The notes under the pieces were generated by a model. It saw only the letters and a program-made list of their open reading frames with translations, made no database searches and was not told where the DNA came from. Made by a program: the position numbers and the translations under genes. From DATKNA01 sp963786765 (GTDB lineage: Bacteria > Actinomycetota > Actinomycetes > Actinomycetales > Kineosporiaceae): a stretch of 64,000 nt of DNA. Shown here one piece after another: positions 27,749 through 37,479 of this stretch. The DNA lies in contig CAWBAJ010000009.1 in assembly GCA_963786765.1 (NCBI GenBank), forward strand, positions 51,464 to 115,463, in the 5' to 3' direction. Numbering within the stretch: the first letter of the stretch is position 1; each line of letters starts with the position of its first letter.

Positions 27749-28607
27749 ATGCCGGGAGCCAGGGGTCGAGTGGCGGTGGTCACGGACTCGACGGCGTATC
27801 TGCCGGCGGACGTCGTCGAGCGGCACGCGCTCACCGTGGTGCCGCTGCAGGTCGTCGTCGGCGGGAAGTCGCTCGCCGAGGGGGTCGAGGTCACCAGCGA
27901 CGAGGTGGCGCGTCGCGCTGCGGGAGTGGCGGCCGGTGACGACGTCCCGGCCGTCGCCGCAGACGTTCGCCGAGACCTACCGGTCCCTCGGCACGACGGA
28001 GGTCGTCTCCGTGCACCTCTCGGCGGACCTGTCCGGAACGGCTGACGCGGCCCGGATCGCCGCGCGGCAGGTCGCCGGCGAGGGGATCGCCGTCACCGTC
28101 GTCGACTCCCGCTCGCTGGGGATGGGCCTCGGGTTCGTCGCCGTCGCGGCCGCCCGTGCTGCGGTCGACGGGGCGTCCGCCGACGCCGTCGCCCGGGTGG
28201 CGCGGCGTCTCGCACCCGAGGTCGCCATCTGGCTGTACGTGGACACTCTGGAGTACCTGCGCCGCGGCGGGCGGATCGGCGCGGCGGCCGCCGTCGTCGG
28301 CAGCGCCCTGTCGGTGAAGCCGCTGCTGCACCTCGTCGACGGGCGGCTCGAACCGCTCGAGCGGGTCCGGACCACGGGGCGGGCGCTGGCGCGTATGGAG
28401 GAGCTGGCCGCCCGCGAGGCCGGCGACCGCGAGGTCGACGTGGCGGTCCAGCACCTGGCGGCGCCGGAGCGGGCGGCGGAGGTGGCGCAGCGGCTGCGCG
28501 CACGGCTGCCGAAGGCTCGGTCCATGTACGTCGGCGAGGTGGGCGCTGTGGTGGGAGCACACGTGGGACCGGGGATGCTCGGCGTCGTGGTGGCCCCGGC
28601 GAGCTGA
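27749..28607 (+). CDS. DegV family fatty-acid-binding protein, one frameshift
   Basis: DegV/FakB-like proteins bind fatty acids. The N-terminal domain starts VAVVTDSTAYLPADVVER and later has VVSVHLSADLSGTADAARIA, DSRSLGMGLGFVA, YLRRGGRIGAAAAVVGSALS and KPLLHLVDG. ATG 27749. One extra base near 27910 (gcgcgtcgcg) breaks the frame; dropping it gives ALREWRPVTTSRPSPQTFAE. Precedes the DNA-uptake genes. Confidence 0.9.
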
Positions 28608-28722
28608 GACCGCGCCCGCGGTGATTTGACGTCCGCGCCGCCGCAGTTCCTCCCCAGCCCCCTGCCCCGTCCCGTCGTCCACAGCTGCTGATCGGCGCGG
28701 CGCATCCGGGTCGACGCGGACC

Positions 28723-28728
28723 TAGCGT
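28723..28728 (+). promoter_or_regulatory. -10 box of comEA
   Basis: TAGCGT ends 6 nt before GTG 28735 (leaderless pattern). Confidence 0.45.
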
Positions 28729-28734
28729 CGCGGC

Positions 28735-29668
28735 GTGGACAGGTCGAGGGGGACTCCGCCGCGCCGGCGGCTGGACGAGCTGCTGGCGGCGGCTCGGCCG
28801 CCCGTCGTGCCGCCGCCGGCAGTGGTGGGCGGCTGGGTGCCCCCTCCACCCGAGGCGGATGAGGGTCCGGACGACGGCGTGCCGACGCTGCGGCCGGAGC
28901 CGGAGCCGGAGCCGGAGCCGGGGCCGGAGTCCGTGCCGGAGCCGGCGCCGGGGGCGGCGCCCGAGTCCGTGCCGGAGCGCCTGCGCCGGCGGGTGCCACC
29001 CGCGGCGGCCGCGGCGGCGCTGGTTCTCGCCGTGGCGGTCGCGCTGCTGGTCTGGGCGCGCTCGCCGGGCGGTGGGCAGGTTCTGGACGTTCCCTCGAGG
29101 ACGGGAAGTCTCGTGGCGGGCTCCTCGGCGCCCGGACTGCCCACTCCGCCCCCGGCGTCGGCGCCTTTTTCGCCCCCCGGCGCCTCGGCCGGTCCAAACG
29201 GCCGGGGCCTCCTCGGCGCCGGTCGCCTTGCTGGTCGTCGACGTCGAGGGTCGGGTGCGCCGGCCCGGCCTGGTGCGGCTACCGCCCGGGTCGCGGGTCG
29301 CCGACGCGGTCCGGTCGGCCGGAGGCGGCGCACCCGGCGCCGTCCTGGCCCAACTGAACCTGGCGCGCGTGCTGACGGACGGCGAACAGCTGCTCGTTCC
29401 CGGGCCCGGCGACAGCGTGCCGCCGGTAGCGCCGGTGCCGTCGTCCGCCACGACCGGGTCGGCGTCCGGAGCGTCCGCACCGCTCGACCTCAACGCCGCG
29501 ACGCAGGAGGGGCTGGACGCCCTGCCCGGCGTCGGACCGGTACTCGCCGGGCGCATCCTCGCCTGGCGCACCGCGCACGGCCGGTTCACCACGGTGGACG
29601 AGCTGGGTGAGGTGCCGGGCATCGGCCCGAAGGCGCTGGAGCGATTGCGGCCTCTGGTCCGGGTGTGA
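28735..29668 (+). CDS. comEA: ComEA-like DNA-binding competence protein, one frameshift
   Basis: Membrane-anchored DNA receptor for uptake or a related role. A Pro/Glu-rich cytoplasmic N-terminus with a PE tandem (about residues 55-65) leads into one helix (AAAAALVLAVAVALLVWA). An SLBB-like segment (VDVEGRVRRPGLVRLPPGS) and the helix-hairpin-helix pair (LNAATQEGLDALPGVGPVLA, then GEVPGIGPKALERL) follow. The frame changes near 29215 between linker and SLBB. Stop overlaps the comEC start (GTGA). Confidence 0.88.
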
Positions 29669-32181
29669 CCGAGGACGCCGACAGGTCTCCCGGCGTCGAC
29701 GTCCGCCTGCTGCCTGCCGCAGCGGTGGCGTGGGGCGCGGGCTGGTGGGCCACGGGAACGGGAGCGTCCGGGCCGGTCAGGGCCGTAGCGGCGGTTGTGC
29801 TGGTCGCCGCAGCGGGGGTCCTGTGTGTCGCGGCCCTGGCTCGTAGGCGCGAGCCACGCACGTGGTCGTGTGGCCGGGCGAACGAAGGACCGGGGTGGTG
29901 CCGGTCCGCCTCCGCGGTGGGCCTGACCGCGGCGGTCGCCGGAGGAGTGCTGGCGTCGGCAGCGGGCTCCCTCGCGGCCCGCGAGGCCGGAGCGTGGCCC
30001 GGCTGGCTCCGGGACCGGGCGGTGGCGACCATCGAGGGAACCGTCGTGACGGACCCGGTCCGGGCCGCCGACCCGAGCGCAGGCCCCTCTGGTGGTTCGC
30101 GACCGCGCTCGCCCACGACGTCCGCCCGATGGGTACTGCGGGTGGATGCCGCGCGTGTCACGGCGCGCGGGAGAACGCAGTTGGTCGATCTGCCGGTGCT
30201 CGTGGTGGGCGGAGCGGGCTGGCAGGCCCTGAACGCGGGGCAGCGGGTGCGCCTCTCGGGGCGGCTCGGCGCGCCGGACCCCGGCGAGGAGCCCGCTGCC
30301 GTGGTCACGGCAGTGGGGGCGCCGCTCGCCGTTGCGGACGGAGCATGGCCGTGGCGGGTTGCGGATGTCGTTCGCGCCTCGTTGCGGCGGGCGTGCCAGG
30401 GGCTTCCCCAGCGGGCCGGCGGATTGCTGCCGTCCCTCGTCGACGGCGACACCAGCAGGCTGCCCGCGTCGCTGGACGCCGACCTCACCGCCGCGGGCCT
30501 GTCGCACCTGACCGCGGTCAGCGGCGCGAACCTGGCGATCATGGCAGAGAGCGCGCTGTGGGTGGCCGGAGCGCTGCGCTGGCCCCGGGTGGTGCGGGTA
30601 CCGCTGCTGGCCCTGACGTTGCTGGGCTTCGTGGTGCTCGCCCGCCCGTCGCCGAGCGTGCTGCGGGCAGCGGGCATGGGCGCCGTGGCGGTCGCCGCCA
30701 CGGCTGCCTCCCGCCGTGCCCGGGGCGTCCCCGCGCTCGCCGCCGCCCTGGCGGCTCTGCTGGTCATCGACCCGTGGCTCGCCCGGAGCGCGGGCTTCGT
30801 GCTCTCGGCCGTCGCCACTGGCGGGCTGCTGCTGCTCGCACCCCGATGGGCCGACAGCCTGTCCCGGCACGTGCCGCGGCCGCTCGCCCTGGCCCTGGCG
30901 GCTCCCGCGGCGGCGCAGCTCGCGTGCGGGCCCGTTCTCGTTCTGCTGCAGCCGTCGCTGAGCCTCGTCGCCGTCCCCGCCAATCTCGCCGCGGAGCCGG
31001 CGGTGGCCCCGGCCACGGTGGCCGGCGTCGTCGCGGCGCTCGCCGGAACGGTCAGCCCGCCGCTCGCGCACGTCGTGGCCCTCGGCGCTGGACTCGGCAC
31101 CGGCTGGATCGCCCTCGTCGCGGAGCGGGCGGCGCGGCTGCCGCTCGCGTCCGTGCCATGGCCCGGGGGGCCCGGAGGCGCCGTCCTGCTCGCCCTTGCC
31201 GAGGCCGGGGTGGTGGCTCTGACGCTGCGGGCTGCTCGCGACGCGCTGCGCGGACTCCTGCGTGGGCGCACCCGGGCTCTCGTGGCGGCGTCCGCGCTCG
31301 CGATCGTGCCGGCCGTAGCCTCGGCGGCGGGGCTCCGGCCACTGCTCGGTCCCGGCGCGGCCCCGGGCTGGGCGGTCGTGATGTGCGACGTCGGCCAGGG
31401 CGACGCCACGGTTCTGCGCAGCGGGACGGACCGGGCGGTCCTCGTCGACGCCGGACCCGATCCCGCCCTCACCGACGGCTGCCTTCGCCGGCTCGGCGTC
31501 CGGCACCTCGACCTGGTCGTCTTGACGCACTTCCACGCGGACCACGTCGGCGGGCTGGCCGGTGCCCTGGCCGGGCGCGACGCGGGGGCGTCCTCGTCAG
31601 CCCGCTCGGGCAGCCCAGCGAGAACGCGGCCGCGGTGCTGCGCGAGGGGGCCGCCGCTCGGACGCACCTCACCGTCGCCACCCTCGGCAACAGCGGTCGG
31701 GTGGGTGCGTACCCGTGGGCGGTGGACTGGCGTGTCGTCGCCGCCTCGGCCACGACCGGCGCGGGCGAGGCAAGGGGACGACGGAACCGTGGTCAACGAG
31801 GCGAGCGTGGCCCTCGACGTGACCGTCCGGGGGCCGTCCGGACCCCTGCACGCCGTCCTCCTCGGGGACCTCGAGACGCAGGGGCAGGAGCAGCTGGCCG
31901 CCCGTCTCGACCGCGGCAGCGAGCACCTCGACGGCCCGGTCGACGTCGTCAAGGTCGCCCACCACGGATCGGCCAAGCAGAGCGAGCACCTCTACCGCCG
32001 GATCGAGGCACGGGTGGGGCTCATCGGCGTCGGCGCGGGCAACGACTACGGCCATCCGGCTCCGAGCGCCCTCGCGCTCCTGCGCAGCGCGGGGACCGCC
32101 GCCCTGCGGACCGACCTGTCCGGCGACCTCGCCGTCGCGCCCGGGCCGGCCGGTGCCCTCGTCGTGACCACGAGCCGGTGA
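29665..32181 (+). CDS. comEC: ComEC/Rec2 DNA-uptake channel
   Basis: 838 aa. An N-terminal hydrophobic block is followed by a DUF4131-like part, the competence domain with LSHLTAVSGANLAIM and many helices (about residues 270-560), and a C-terminal metallo-beta-lactamase-like domain (VVMCDVGQGDATVLR, LTHFHADHVGG, VAHHGSAKQS). The stretch from about 31585 to 31770 reads as nonsense in the main frame but as GVLVSPLGQPSENAAAVLRE in another, so two compensating indels are likely while the frame stays open. Coupled to comEA. Confidence 0.92.
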   Translation: MTEDADRSPGVDVRLLPAAAVAWGAGWWATGTGASGPVRAVAAVVLVAAAGVLCVAALARRREPRTWSCGRANEGPGWCRSASAVGLTAAVAGGVLASAAGSLAAREAGAWPGWLRDRAVATIEGTVVTDPVRAADPSAGPSGGSRPRSPTTSARWVLRVDAARVTARGRTQLVDLPVLVVGGAGWQALNAGQRVRLSGRLGAPDPGEEPAAVVTAVGAPLAVADGAWPWRVADVVRASLRRACQGLPQRAGGLLPSLVDGDTSRLPASLDADLTAAGLSHLTAVSGANLAIMAESALWVAGALRWPRVVRVPLLALTLLGFVVLARPSPSVLRAAGMGAVAVAATAASRRARGVPALAAALAALLVIDPWLARSAGFVLSAVATGGLLLLAPRWADSLSRHVPRPLALALAAPAAAQLACGPVLVLLQPSLSLVAVPANLAAEPAVAPATVAGVVAALAGTVSPPLAHVVALGAGLGTGWIALVAERAARLPLASVPWPGGPGGAVLLALAEAGVVALTLRAARDALRGLLRGRTRALVAASALAIVPAVASAAGLRPLLGPGAAPGWAVVMCDVGQGDATVLRSGTDRAVLVDAGPDPALTDGCLRRLGVRHLDLVVLTHFHADHVGGLAGALAGRDAGASSSARSGSPARTRPRCCARGPPLGRTSPSPPSATAVGWVRTRGRWTGVSSPPRPRPARARQGDDGTVVNEASVALDVTVRGPSGPLHAVLLGDLETQGQEQLAARLDRGSEHLDGPVDVVKVAHHGSAKQSEHLYRRIEARVGLIGVGAGNDYGHPAPSALALLRSAGTAALRTDLSGDLAVAPGPAGALVVTTSR

Positions 32182-32194
32182 GGTCCGCACCGCC

Positions 32195-33256
32195 GTGTCG
32201 GGCCGGCGTGGCACAGTGGCGCGGGTGGCAGCCTCCTCCTCACGCTCCGGCCGCTCCGCCGCGCCGGTGCGTGCCGTCGCTCCCGACGACCTGCGGCCGG
32301 AGCCGGTCGTCCTCGTCGTCGGTCCCGAGGACGTGCTGGCCGAGCGCGCGGTGGCCGCCGTGCTCACCGCGGCGCGCGCGGCCGATCCGGGCGTCACCGT
32401 CGAGAACCTCGACGCCGCGGGCTACGAGCCGGGCCGGCTCGGTCTCGTCACGAGCCCGTCGCTCTTCGGCGGCGGGACGGTCGTGGTCGTCGACGCCGTC
32501 GCGGCTGCCAACGAGGCCTTCGTCACCGACGCGACCGCCTACGTCGCCGCGCCCGCCCCGGACGTCTGCCTCGTGCTGCGCCACAACGGCGGCCAGCGCG
32601 CCAAGCCCCTGCTCGACGCGGCTCGCCGCGCCGGTGCAGCCGAGGCGGTCTGCGCGGCCCTCACCAAGGACGACGAGAAGCTCGATTTCGTCGCGGGCGA
32701 GTTCCGACGCGCCGGCCGCCGGGCTTCCCCTCAGGCCATGCGGGGCCTGGTCGACGCCGTCGGCAGCGACCTGCGAGAGCTCGCGGCGGCCTGCCGCCAG
32801 CTCGCGGAGGACGCCTCGGTGTCGGGGGACGGGCGGATCGAGGCCGACCTCGTGGAGCTGTGGTTCGGCGGCCGGGTCGAGGTCACCGGTTTCCGGGTGG
32901 CGGATGCAGCCGTGGCGGGGCGTGCCGACCAGGCTCTCTCACTGCTCCGGCATGCCCTGGCAACCGGCGTCGACCCGGTGCCCCTCGTCGCAGCCATTGC
33001 CGCGAAGGTCCGGGCGCTCGCCAAGGTGCAGACGGCGTCCCGGGGGCCCAGTGCGGCCATCGCCGCGGAGCTGGGAATGGCCCCCTGGCAGGTCGACCGC
33101 GCCCGCCGGGAGCTGTCCGGCTGGACGGACGCCGGTCTCGCCCGTGCCGTCCTCGCCCTTGCGGAGGCAGACGCAGCTGTGAAGGGGGCGGGGCGGGACC
33201 CGGTGTTCGCGGTGGAGCGCGCCGTGCTGACCGTTGCGACCGGCCGCGCCGGCTGA
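32195..33256 (+). CDS. holA: DNA polymerase III, delta subunit
   Basis: Clamp-loader subunit that opens the beta clamp. The 353-aa protein follows the HolA pattern: VVLVVGPEDVLAERAVAAVL (AAA+-like N-domain without a functional P-loop), SLFGGGTVVVVDAV, and the C-terminal collar AGRADQALSLLRHAL with PVPLVAAIAAKVRALAKV. GTG at 32195 or 32225 is possible; the shorter form trims residues of no visible conservation. Follows comEC, the standard comEA-comEC-holA order. Confidence 0.92.
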   Translation: MSGRRGTVARVAASSSRSGRSAAPVRAVAPDDLRPEPVVLVVGPEDVLAERAVAAVLTAARAADPGVTVENLDAAGYEPGRLGLVTSPSLFGGGTVVVVDAVAAANEAFVTDATAYVAAPAPDVCLVLRHNGGQRAKPLLDAARRAGAAEAVCAALTKDDEKLDFVAGEFRRAGRRASPQAMRGLVDAVGSDLRELAAACRQLAEDASVSGDGRIEADLVELWFGGRVEVTGFRVADAAVAGRADQALSLLRHALATGVDPVPLVAAIAAKVRALAKVQTASRGPSAAIAAELGMAPWQVDRARRELSGWTDAGLARAVLALAEADAAVKGAGRDPVFAVERAVLTVATGRAG

Positions 33257-33331
33257 TCACCTCCGGGCTCGGGCTGCTCGACCGCCTCCCGGCGGGCGGC
33301 CGCCACGAAGCCACGAACGATCTCTGTCATC

Positions 33332-33563
33332 GACGTCACTCGCGTTCCGGCCGCACCTCGCCCGCAGGACGACGACACAACCCGCCGGAACGCGAGTGAC
33401 GTGGCCGGCACCGGCCGGAACGCGAGTGACGTGGCCGGCGCCGGCCGGAACACGAGTGACGTGGCTGGCACCGGCCGGAACGCGAGTGACGTGGGCGGCA
33501 CCGGCCGGAATGCGAGTGACGTGGGCGGCACCGGCCGGAACACGAGTCCTGTCACCGGGCCGC
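33332..33563. repeat. Tandem array B with inverted partner
   Basis: Six copies of a 30-bp unit (starts 33384, 33414, 33444, 33474, 33504, 33534) with core GCCGGAACGCGAGTGACGT; the last is degenerate. One inverted copy, ACGTCACTCGCGTTCCGG (33333-33350), precedes them. Same plan as arrays A and C. It occupies most of the 420-bp gap after holA. The period is a multiple of 3, so spurious frames stay open on both strands; I annotate no gene there. Confidence 0.85.
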
Positions 33564-33676
33564 CTTCGCGCCAGGGTGGATGATCGGCCGTTTGGTCCCG
33601 TCCTGGTTGTCCTCGGTCGTCCGGATGGCCGACCCCCGGGGGCGAGGGGGCCGGCCATCGTGGGAGGGGGACTGGG

Positions 33677-34549
33677 TCAGCGGTCCCCGAAGTCCTGCGT
33701 CCAGTAGATGCCGTACGGGCTGCCCGCGACCTTCGCGGCGCCGATCCCGATCGCGCGGAACCCGCAGTTCAGGATGTTGGCGCGGTGGCCCTCGCTGTGC
33801 ATCCACGCATCCATGACGGCGGCAGGTGTCGGCTGGCCCGCGGCGATGTTCTCGCCCATCGACCCGCCCGAGTACCCCGCGGCACGCATCCGGTCGAAGG
33901 GGGTGCGCCCGTCCTGGCTGTTGTGGGCGAAGTACCCGTGCTCGCCCATGTCACGGCTGTGGGCGCGCGCGACGCCGACCAGCACGGGGTTCGATCGCAG
34001 CGGCGAACACCCGGCTGAGGCCCGCTGGATATTCACCAGGCGCAGGACTTCGGCCTCGGTCCCCGTCATGCCGGTGGCGGGCGCCGGCGGTGCCGGCGGC
34101 GGCGGCGCGGGCTTCGGCGCGGGTCTTGGCGCGGGCTTCGGCGCGGGCTTGCGGCTCGGCGTGGGCTTGCGGCTCGGCGTGGGCTTGCGGCTCGGCGCAG
34201 GCTTGCGAGTCGCTGTCGTGCCGGGCGCCGCGGCGGGGCGGGACGGTGCCGCGCCGGTCGGCGTCGACGTGGTTCCGCGTGAGCCCGTCGGCGTCGGCGA
34301 AGTGGCGGCCGAGCGGCCGGCCGGCTGGGCGGCCGTGGGTGAGGCGGCGGGCGCGGAGAGCGCGGCCGCTGGGCCGATGGGTGTGATCGGAGCCTGGGCG
34401 GCAGTGCCGCGCAGATGGGTCGTCCCCGTTCCGCATGCGGCGACGAGGGCTGCGGCCGCGCCGACCAGGAGACTCCGCCCGACCCCACGCCGTCCGCCGG
34501 GCGCGACCCACCGCCAGCGCCGCTCGTGCGGGACCCGGCCAACCGCCAT
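33677..34549 (-). CDS. CAP/SCP-domain lipoprotein
   Basis: 290 aa. The export signal ends in a lipobox (AAAALVAAC), implying a lipid-anchored surface protein. A Ser/Thr/Pro/Ala-rich linker carries 18-bp tandem repeats encoding RKPTPS units and a PKPAP tract, probably cell-wall spanning. The C-terminal CAP domain has EVLRLVNIQRASAGC, HSRDMGEHGYFAHNSQDG, AGYSGGSMGENIAAG and WMHSEGHRANILN. The role of CAP proteins in actinobacteria is unknown. ATG 34549. Confidence 0.88.
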   Translation of the reverse strand: MAVGRVPHERRWRWVAPGGRRGVGRSLLVGAAAALVAACGTGTTHLRGTAAQAPITPIGPAAALSAPAASPTAAQPAGRSAATSPTPTGSRGTTSTPTGAAPSRPAAAPGTTATRKPAPSRKPTPSRKPTPSRKPAPKPAPRPAPKPAPPPPAPPAPATGMTGTEAEVLRLVNIQRASAGCSPLRSNPVLVGVARAHSRDMGEHGYFAHNSQDGRTPFDRMRAAGYSGGSMGENIAAGQPTPAAVMDAWMHSEGHRANILNCGFRAIGIGAAKVAGSPYGIYWTQDFGDR

Positions 34550-34685
34550 CGGTCGCGCTCCCGTCCGCTCGCGTGCCCCAGCGTGGGCCCGTCGAGAAGC
34601 GATTCTTGGCGATGTCCCCCGGCCTCCGTCAACGCGGGAAGTGCGCCTTGACGCAGGCTTGACGTGCTCTGGTGCCCCAGTTGCC

Positions 34686-34725
34686 GTACAGATCGACGAT
34701 CACGAGACGTGATCGCCAGCTGTAC
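34686..34725. repeat. Nested palindrome in the CAP-rpsT gap
   Basis: CGATCACG-AGA-CGTGATCG (34697-34715) inside an outer pair GTACAG (34686-34691)/CTGTAC (34720-34725). It lies upstream of the CAP gene on the minus strand, so it could be an operator or structured leader. Confidence 0.5.
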
Positions 34726-34810
34726 CGCGTCGCCCGTGTGCGGCGCGTACGACCAGGGACGCGACACCGAGGGGCGCCGCGCTGCGGTATGGCGGGCGAT
34801 CACCATCGCG

Positions 34811-34907
34811 ATGATCGCGACGTGGTACACCAACCCCTCGTGATGATCGCTTCGACCTGGGCGGAGGTATGGGGGAAGCCGGGGTTGGTGTACTGGGTCG
34901 CGATCAC
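34811..34907. repeat. Long inverted repeat in the CAP-rpsT gap
   Basis: 27-bp arms 34811-34837 and 34881-34907 match at 23 positions, including a perfect GTACACCAACCCC/GGGGTTGGTGTAC core, across a 43-nt loop. The rest of the 522-bp gap (34915-35000) is a GGCCAGCGGGG-type low-complexity stretch. I see no gene. Confidence 0.6.
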
Positions 34908-35023
34908 TCGGCCAGCGGGGCCGGCCAGCCGGGGGCCATCGGCGGCCAGCGGGGCCGGCCAGCGGCGGCCAGCGGCGGCCAGCGGGGCCGGGCAGCCGGG
35001 GGCCCGGCAGCGACGCCAAACGG

Positions 35024-35059
35024 CGGCGGCGCCGGTCCCCAGGGGAACCGGCGCCGCCG
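35024..35059 (-). terminator. rpsT terminator
   Basis: 13-bp stem CGGCGGCGCCGGT (35024-35036) pairing with 35047-35059; on the minus strand it follows the rpsT stop by 12 bp and is trailed by CCGTTTGG. Confidence 0.7.
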
Positions 35060-35071
35060 GGGCGCGCCGTG

Positions 35072-35332
35072 TCAGAGCGAGGAGGCCAGCTTGGCCATCG
35101 CCGACTTGCGGTTCGCCGCCTGGTTCTTGTGGATGACGCCCTTGCTCGCGGCCTTGTCGAGCTTCGTCGAGGCCGCGCGCAGCGCCGCCACGGCCGCGTC
35201 CTTGTCGCCGGACGCCGCGGCCTCGCGGAAGGAGCGCACCGCCGTCTTCAAGGAGGACTTGACGGCCTTGTTGCGCAAGCGGCGCTTCTCGTTGGTCGCG
35301 TTCCGCTTGATCTGGGACTTGATGTTCGCCAC
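35072..35332 (-). CDS. rpsT: 30S ribosomal protein S20
   Basis: 86 aa from GTG 35332: ANIKSQIKRNATNEKRRLRN at the start and HKNQAANRKSAMAKLASSL at the end, the S20 signature; binds 16S rRNA. The frame is open upstream but family length fixes the start. Divergent from lepA, a conserved arrangement. The roughly 280-bp shared upstream region (35333-35613) contains a GGTTGCCGGC tandem; I could not place promoters firmly. Confidence 0.96.
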   Translation of the reverse strand: MANIKSQIKRNATNEKRRLRNKAVKSSLKTAVRSFREAAASGDKDAAVAALRAASTKLDKAASKGVIHKNQAANRKSAMAKLASSL

Positions 35333-35613
35333 GCGTCGTCTCTCTGTTCGGTTGCCGGCCGGTTGCCGGCAGGTCGGTTGAGGGCGTTGGCCCGCCCGGG
35401 ACCTCCGGCGGTGGGGACGCCGGCTGGCGGAGGGGCCGGATGCGCGCACGACCGGGCGCGCACCGCCGTCAAGGTTACCAGGCGGGGACGACGGTCCTCG
35501 CCCGTGCGCAGCGTCCCCTCCTGACCGACGCTGCTGCGTCGTCGGGTGAGCGAGCGCCCGGACCCGCATGGGACGATGAAGCCCTGTCCCCACGACCCCT
35601 GAGGTAGCCCCGC

Positions 35614-37473
35614 GTGTCACCGATGGCCCGAACGGCACTCACGCCGTCCGCGACCCCGCCGGAGCAGATCCGGAACTTCTGCATCATCGCCCACATCGAC
35701 CACGGGAAATCGACGCTGGCCGACCGGATGCTGCAGATGACCGGGGTCGTCGACGCCCGGCAGATGCGCGACCAGTACCTCGACCGGATGGACATCGAGC
35801 GCGAGCGCGGCATCACCATCAAGTCCCAGGCCGTGCGCATGCCGTGGGAGCTGGACGGCGACACCGTCGCCCTCAACATGATCGATACACCCGGTCACGT
35901 CGACTTCACCTACGAGGTGTCCCGCTCGCTGGCCGCCTGCGAGGGCGCCGTGCTCCTGGTGGACGCTGCCCAGGGCATCGAGGCGCAGACCCTCGCCAAC
36001 CTCTACCTGGCGATGGAGAACGACCTCACGATCATCCCCGTCCTCAACAAGATCGACCTCCCCGCGGCACAGCCGGAGAAGTACGCCGAGGAGCTCGCCA
36101 AGCTCATCGGGGTCGAGCCGGAGGCCTGTCTGCGGGTGTCCGGCAAGACCGGTGAGGGCGTGCAGCACCTGCTGGACGAGATCGTGCGGCAGATCCCGGC
36201 GCCGACCGGGGACGCCGGCGCAGCCGCGCGCGCGATGATCTTCGACTCCGTGTACGACACCTACCGCGGCGTCGTCACGTACGTCCGGGTGATCGACGGC
36301 CACCTGTCTCCTCGTGAGCGCATCGTCATGATGTCGACCCGCGCCACCCACGAGCTGCTCGAGATCGGGGTCATCTCGCCCGAGCCGGTGCCCGGGGCCG
36401 GGCTCGGCGTCGGTGAGGTCGGCTACCTGATCACGGGCGTGAAGGACGTGCGCCAGTCGAAGGTCGGCGACACGGTCACCAACGCCGGCAAGCCGGCGTC
36501 CGAGGCACTGGGCGGCTACCGCGACCCGAAGCCGATGGTGTTCTCGGGCCTGTACCCGCTCGACGGTTCGGAGTACCCGGCGCTGCGTGAGGCGCTCGAC
36601 AAGCTCAAGCTGAACGACGCCGCCCTGGTCTACGAGCCGGAGACGAGCGCGGCGCTCGGGTTCGGCTTCCGCTGCGGCTTCCTGGGCCTGCTCCACCTCG
36701 AGATCGTCCGGGAGCGGCTCGAGCGGGAGTTCGGACTCGACCTCATCTCGACGGCACCGAACGTCGTCTACGACGTGACGATGGAGGACGGCAAGGAGCT
36801 CGTGGTGACCAACCCGTCGGAGTTCCCCGGCGGCAAGGTCGCCGAGGTCCGCGAGCCCATCGTGCGCGCCACGATCCTCGCGCCGAGCGAGTACATCGGC
36901 GCGATCATGGAACTGTGCCAGCAGCGCCGGGGGACGCTGCGCGGGATGGACTACCTGTCCGAGGACCGCGTCGAGATGCGCTACACCCTGCCGCTCGCCG
37001 AGATCGTCTTCGACTTCTTCGACCAGCTGAAGTCCCGCACCCGCGGGTACGCCTCACTGGACTACGAGGCGGACGGCGACCAGGAGGCCGACCTCGTGAA
37101 GGTGGACATCCTGCTGCAGGGCGAGCCCGTCGACGCCTTCAGCTCGATCGTGCACCGCGACAAGGCCTACTCCTACGGCGTCATGATGGCCGGCAAGCTG
37201 AAGGACCTCATCCCGCGGCAGCAGTTCGAGGTGCCGATCCAGGCCGCGATCGGCGCGCGCATCATCGCCCGGGAGAACATCCGCGCGATGCGCAAGGACG
37301 TCCTCGCCAAGTGCTACGGCGGTGACATCACGCGGAAGCGCAAGCTGCTCGAGAAGCAGAAGGAGGGCAAGAAACGGATGAAGATGGTGGGCCGGGTCGA
37401 GGTCCCCCAGGAGGCGTTCATCGCGGCGCTGTCATCCGACGCCGCCCCCGCGGCCGACAAGGCGAAGAAGTAG
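35614..37473 (+). CDS. lepA: Elongation factor 4 (LepA)
   Basis: Translational GTPase that acts on stalled or assembling ribosomes. 619 aa, intact: G1 AHIDHGKST, the switch RGITIKSQA, G3 DTPGHVDF and G4 NKIDLP, then domains II-V and the LepA-specific C-terminal region YGGDITRKRKLLEKQKEGKK. GTG 35614, with an ATG at 35623 as alternative. Convergent with the DUF427 gene (6-bp gap). Confidence 0.97.
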   Translation: MSPMARTALTPSATPPEQIRNFCIIAHIDHGKSTLADRMLQMTGVVDARQMRDQYLDRMDIERERGITIKSQAVRMPWELDGDTVALNMIDTPGHVDFTYEVSRSLAACEGAVLLVDAAQGIEAQTLANLYLAMENDLTIIPVLNKIDLPAAQPEKYAEELAKLIGVEPEACLRVSGKTGEGVQHLLDEIVRQIPAPTGDAGAAARAMIFDSVYDTYRGVVTYVRVIDGHLSPRERIVMMSTRATHELLEIGVISPEPVPGAGLGVGEVGYLITGVKDVRQSKVGDTVTNAGKPASEALGGYRDPKPMVFSGLYPLDGSEYPALREALDKLKLNDAALVYEPETSAALGFGFRCGFLGLLHLEIVRERLEREFGLDLISTAPNVVYDVTMEDGKELVVTNPSEFPGGKVAEVREPIVRATILAPSEYIGAIMELCQQRRGTLRGMDYLSEDRVEMRYTLPLAEIVFDFFDQLKSRTRGYASLDYEADGDQEADLVKVDILLQGEPVDAFSSIVHRDKAYSYGVMMAGKLKDLIPRQQFEVPIQAAIGARIIARENIRAMRKDVLAKCYGGDITRKRKLLEKQKEGKKRMKMVGRVEVPQEAFIAALSSDAAPAADKAKK

Positions 37474-37479
37474 GAAGCC

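Noticed and set aside
28093..31545. A 1150-codon minus-strand open frame opposite comEA and comEC
   Set aside because: Same GC shadow effect; composition is that of a frame complementing real coding sequence and no family motif is visible.
31585..31770. Programmed frameshift inside comEC
   Set aside because: The frame leaves and returns within 190 bp, and similar indels occur all over the window, so two compensating sequence errors are simpler.
33401..33583. Possible repeat protein with 10-residue units in array B
   Set aside because: The 30-bp period opens all frames equally; no ribosome site, and the inverted partner copy points to a DNA- or RNA-level structure.
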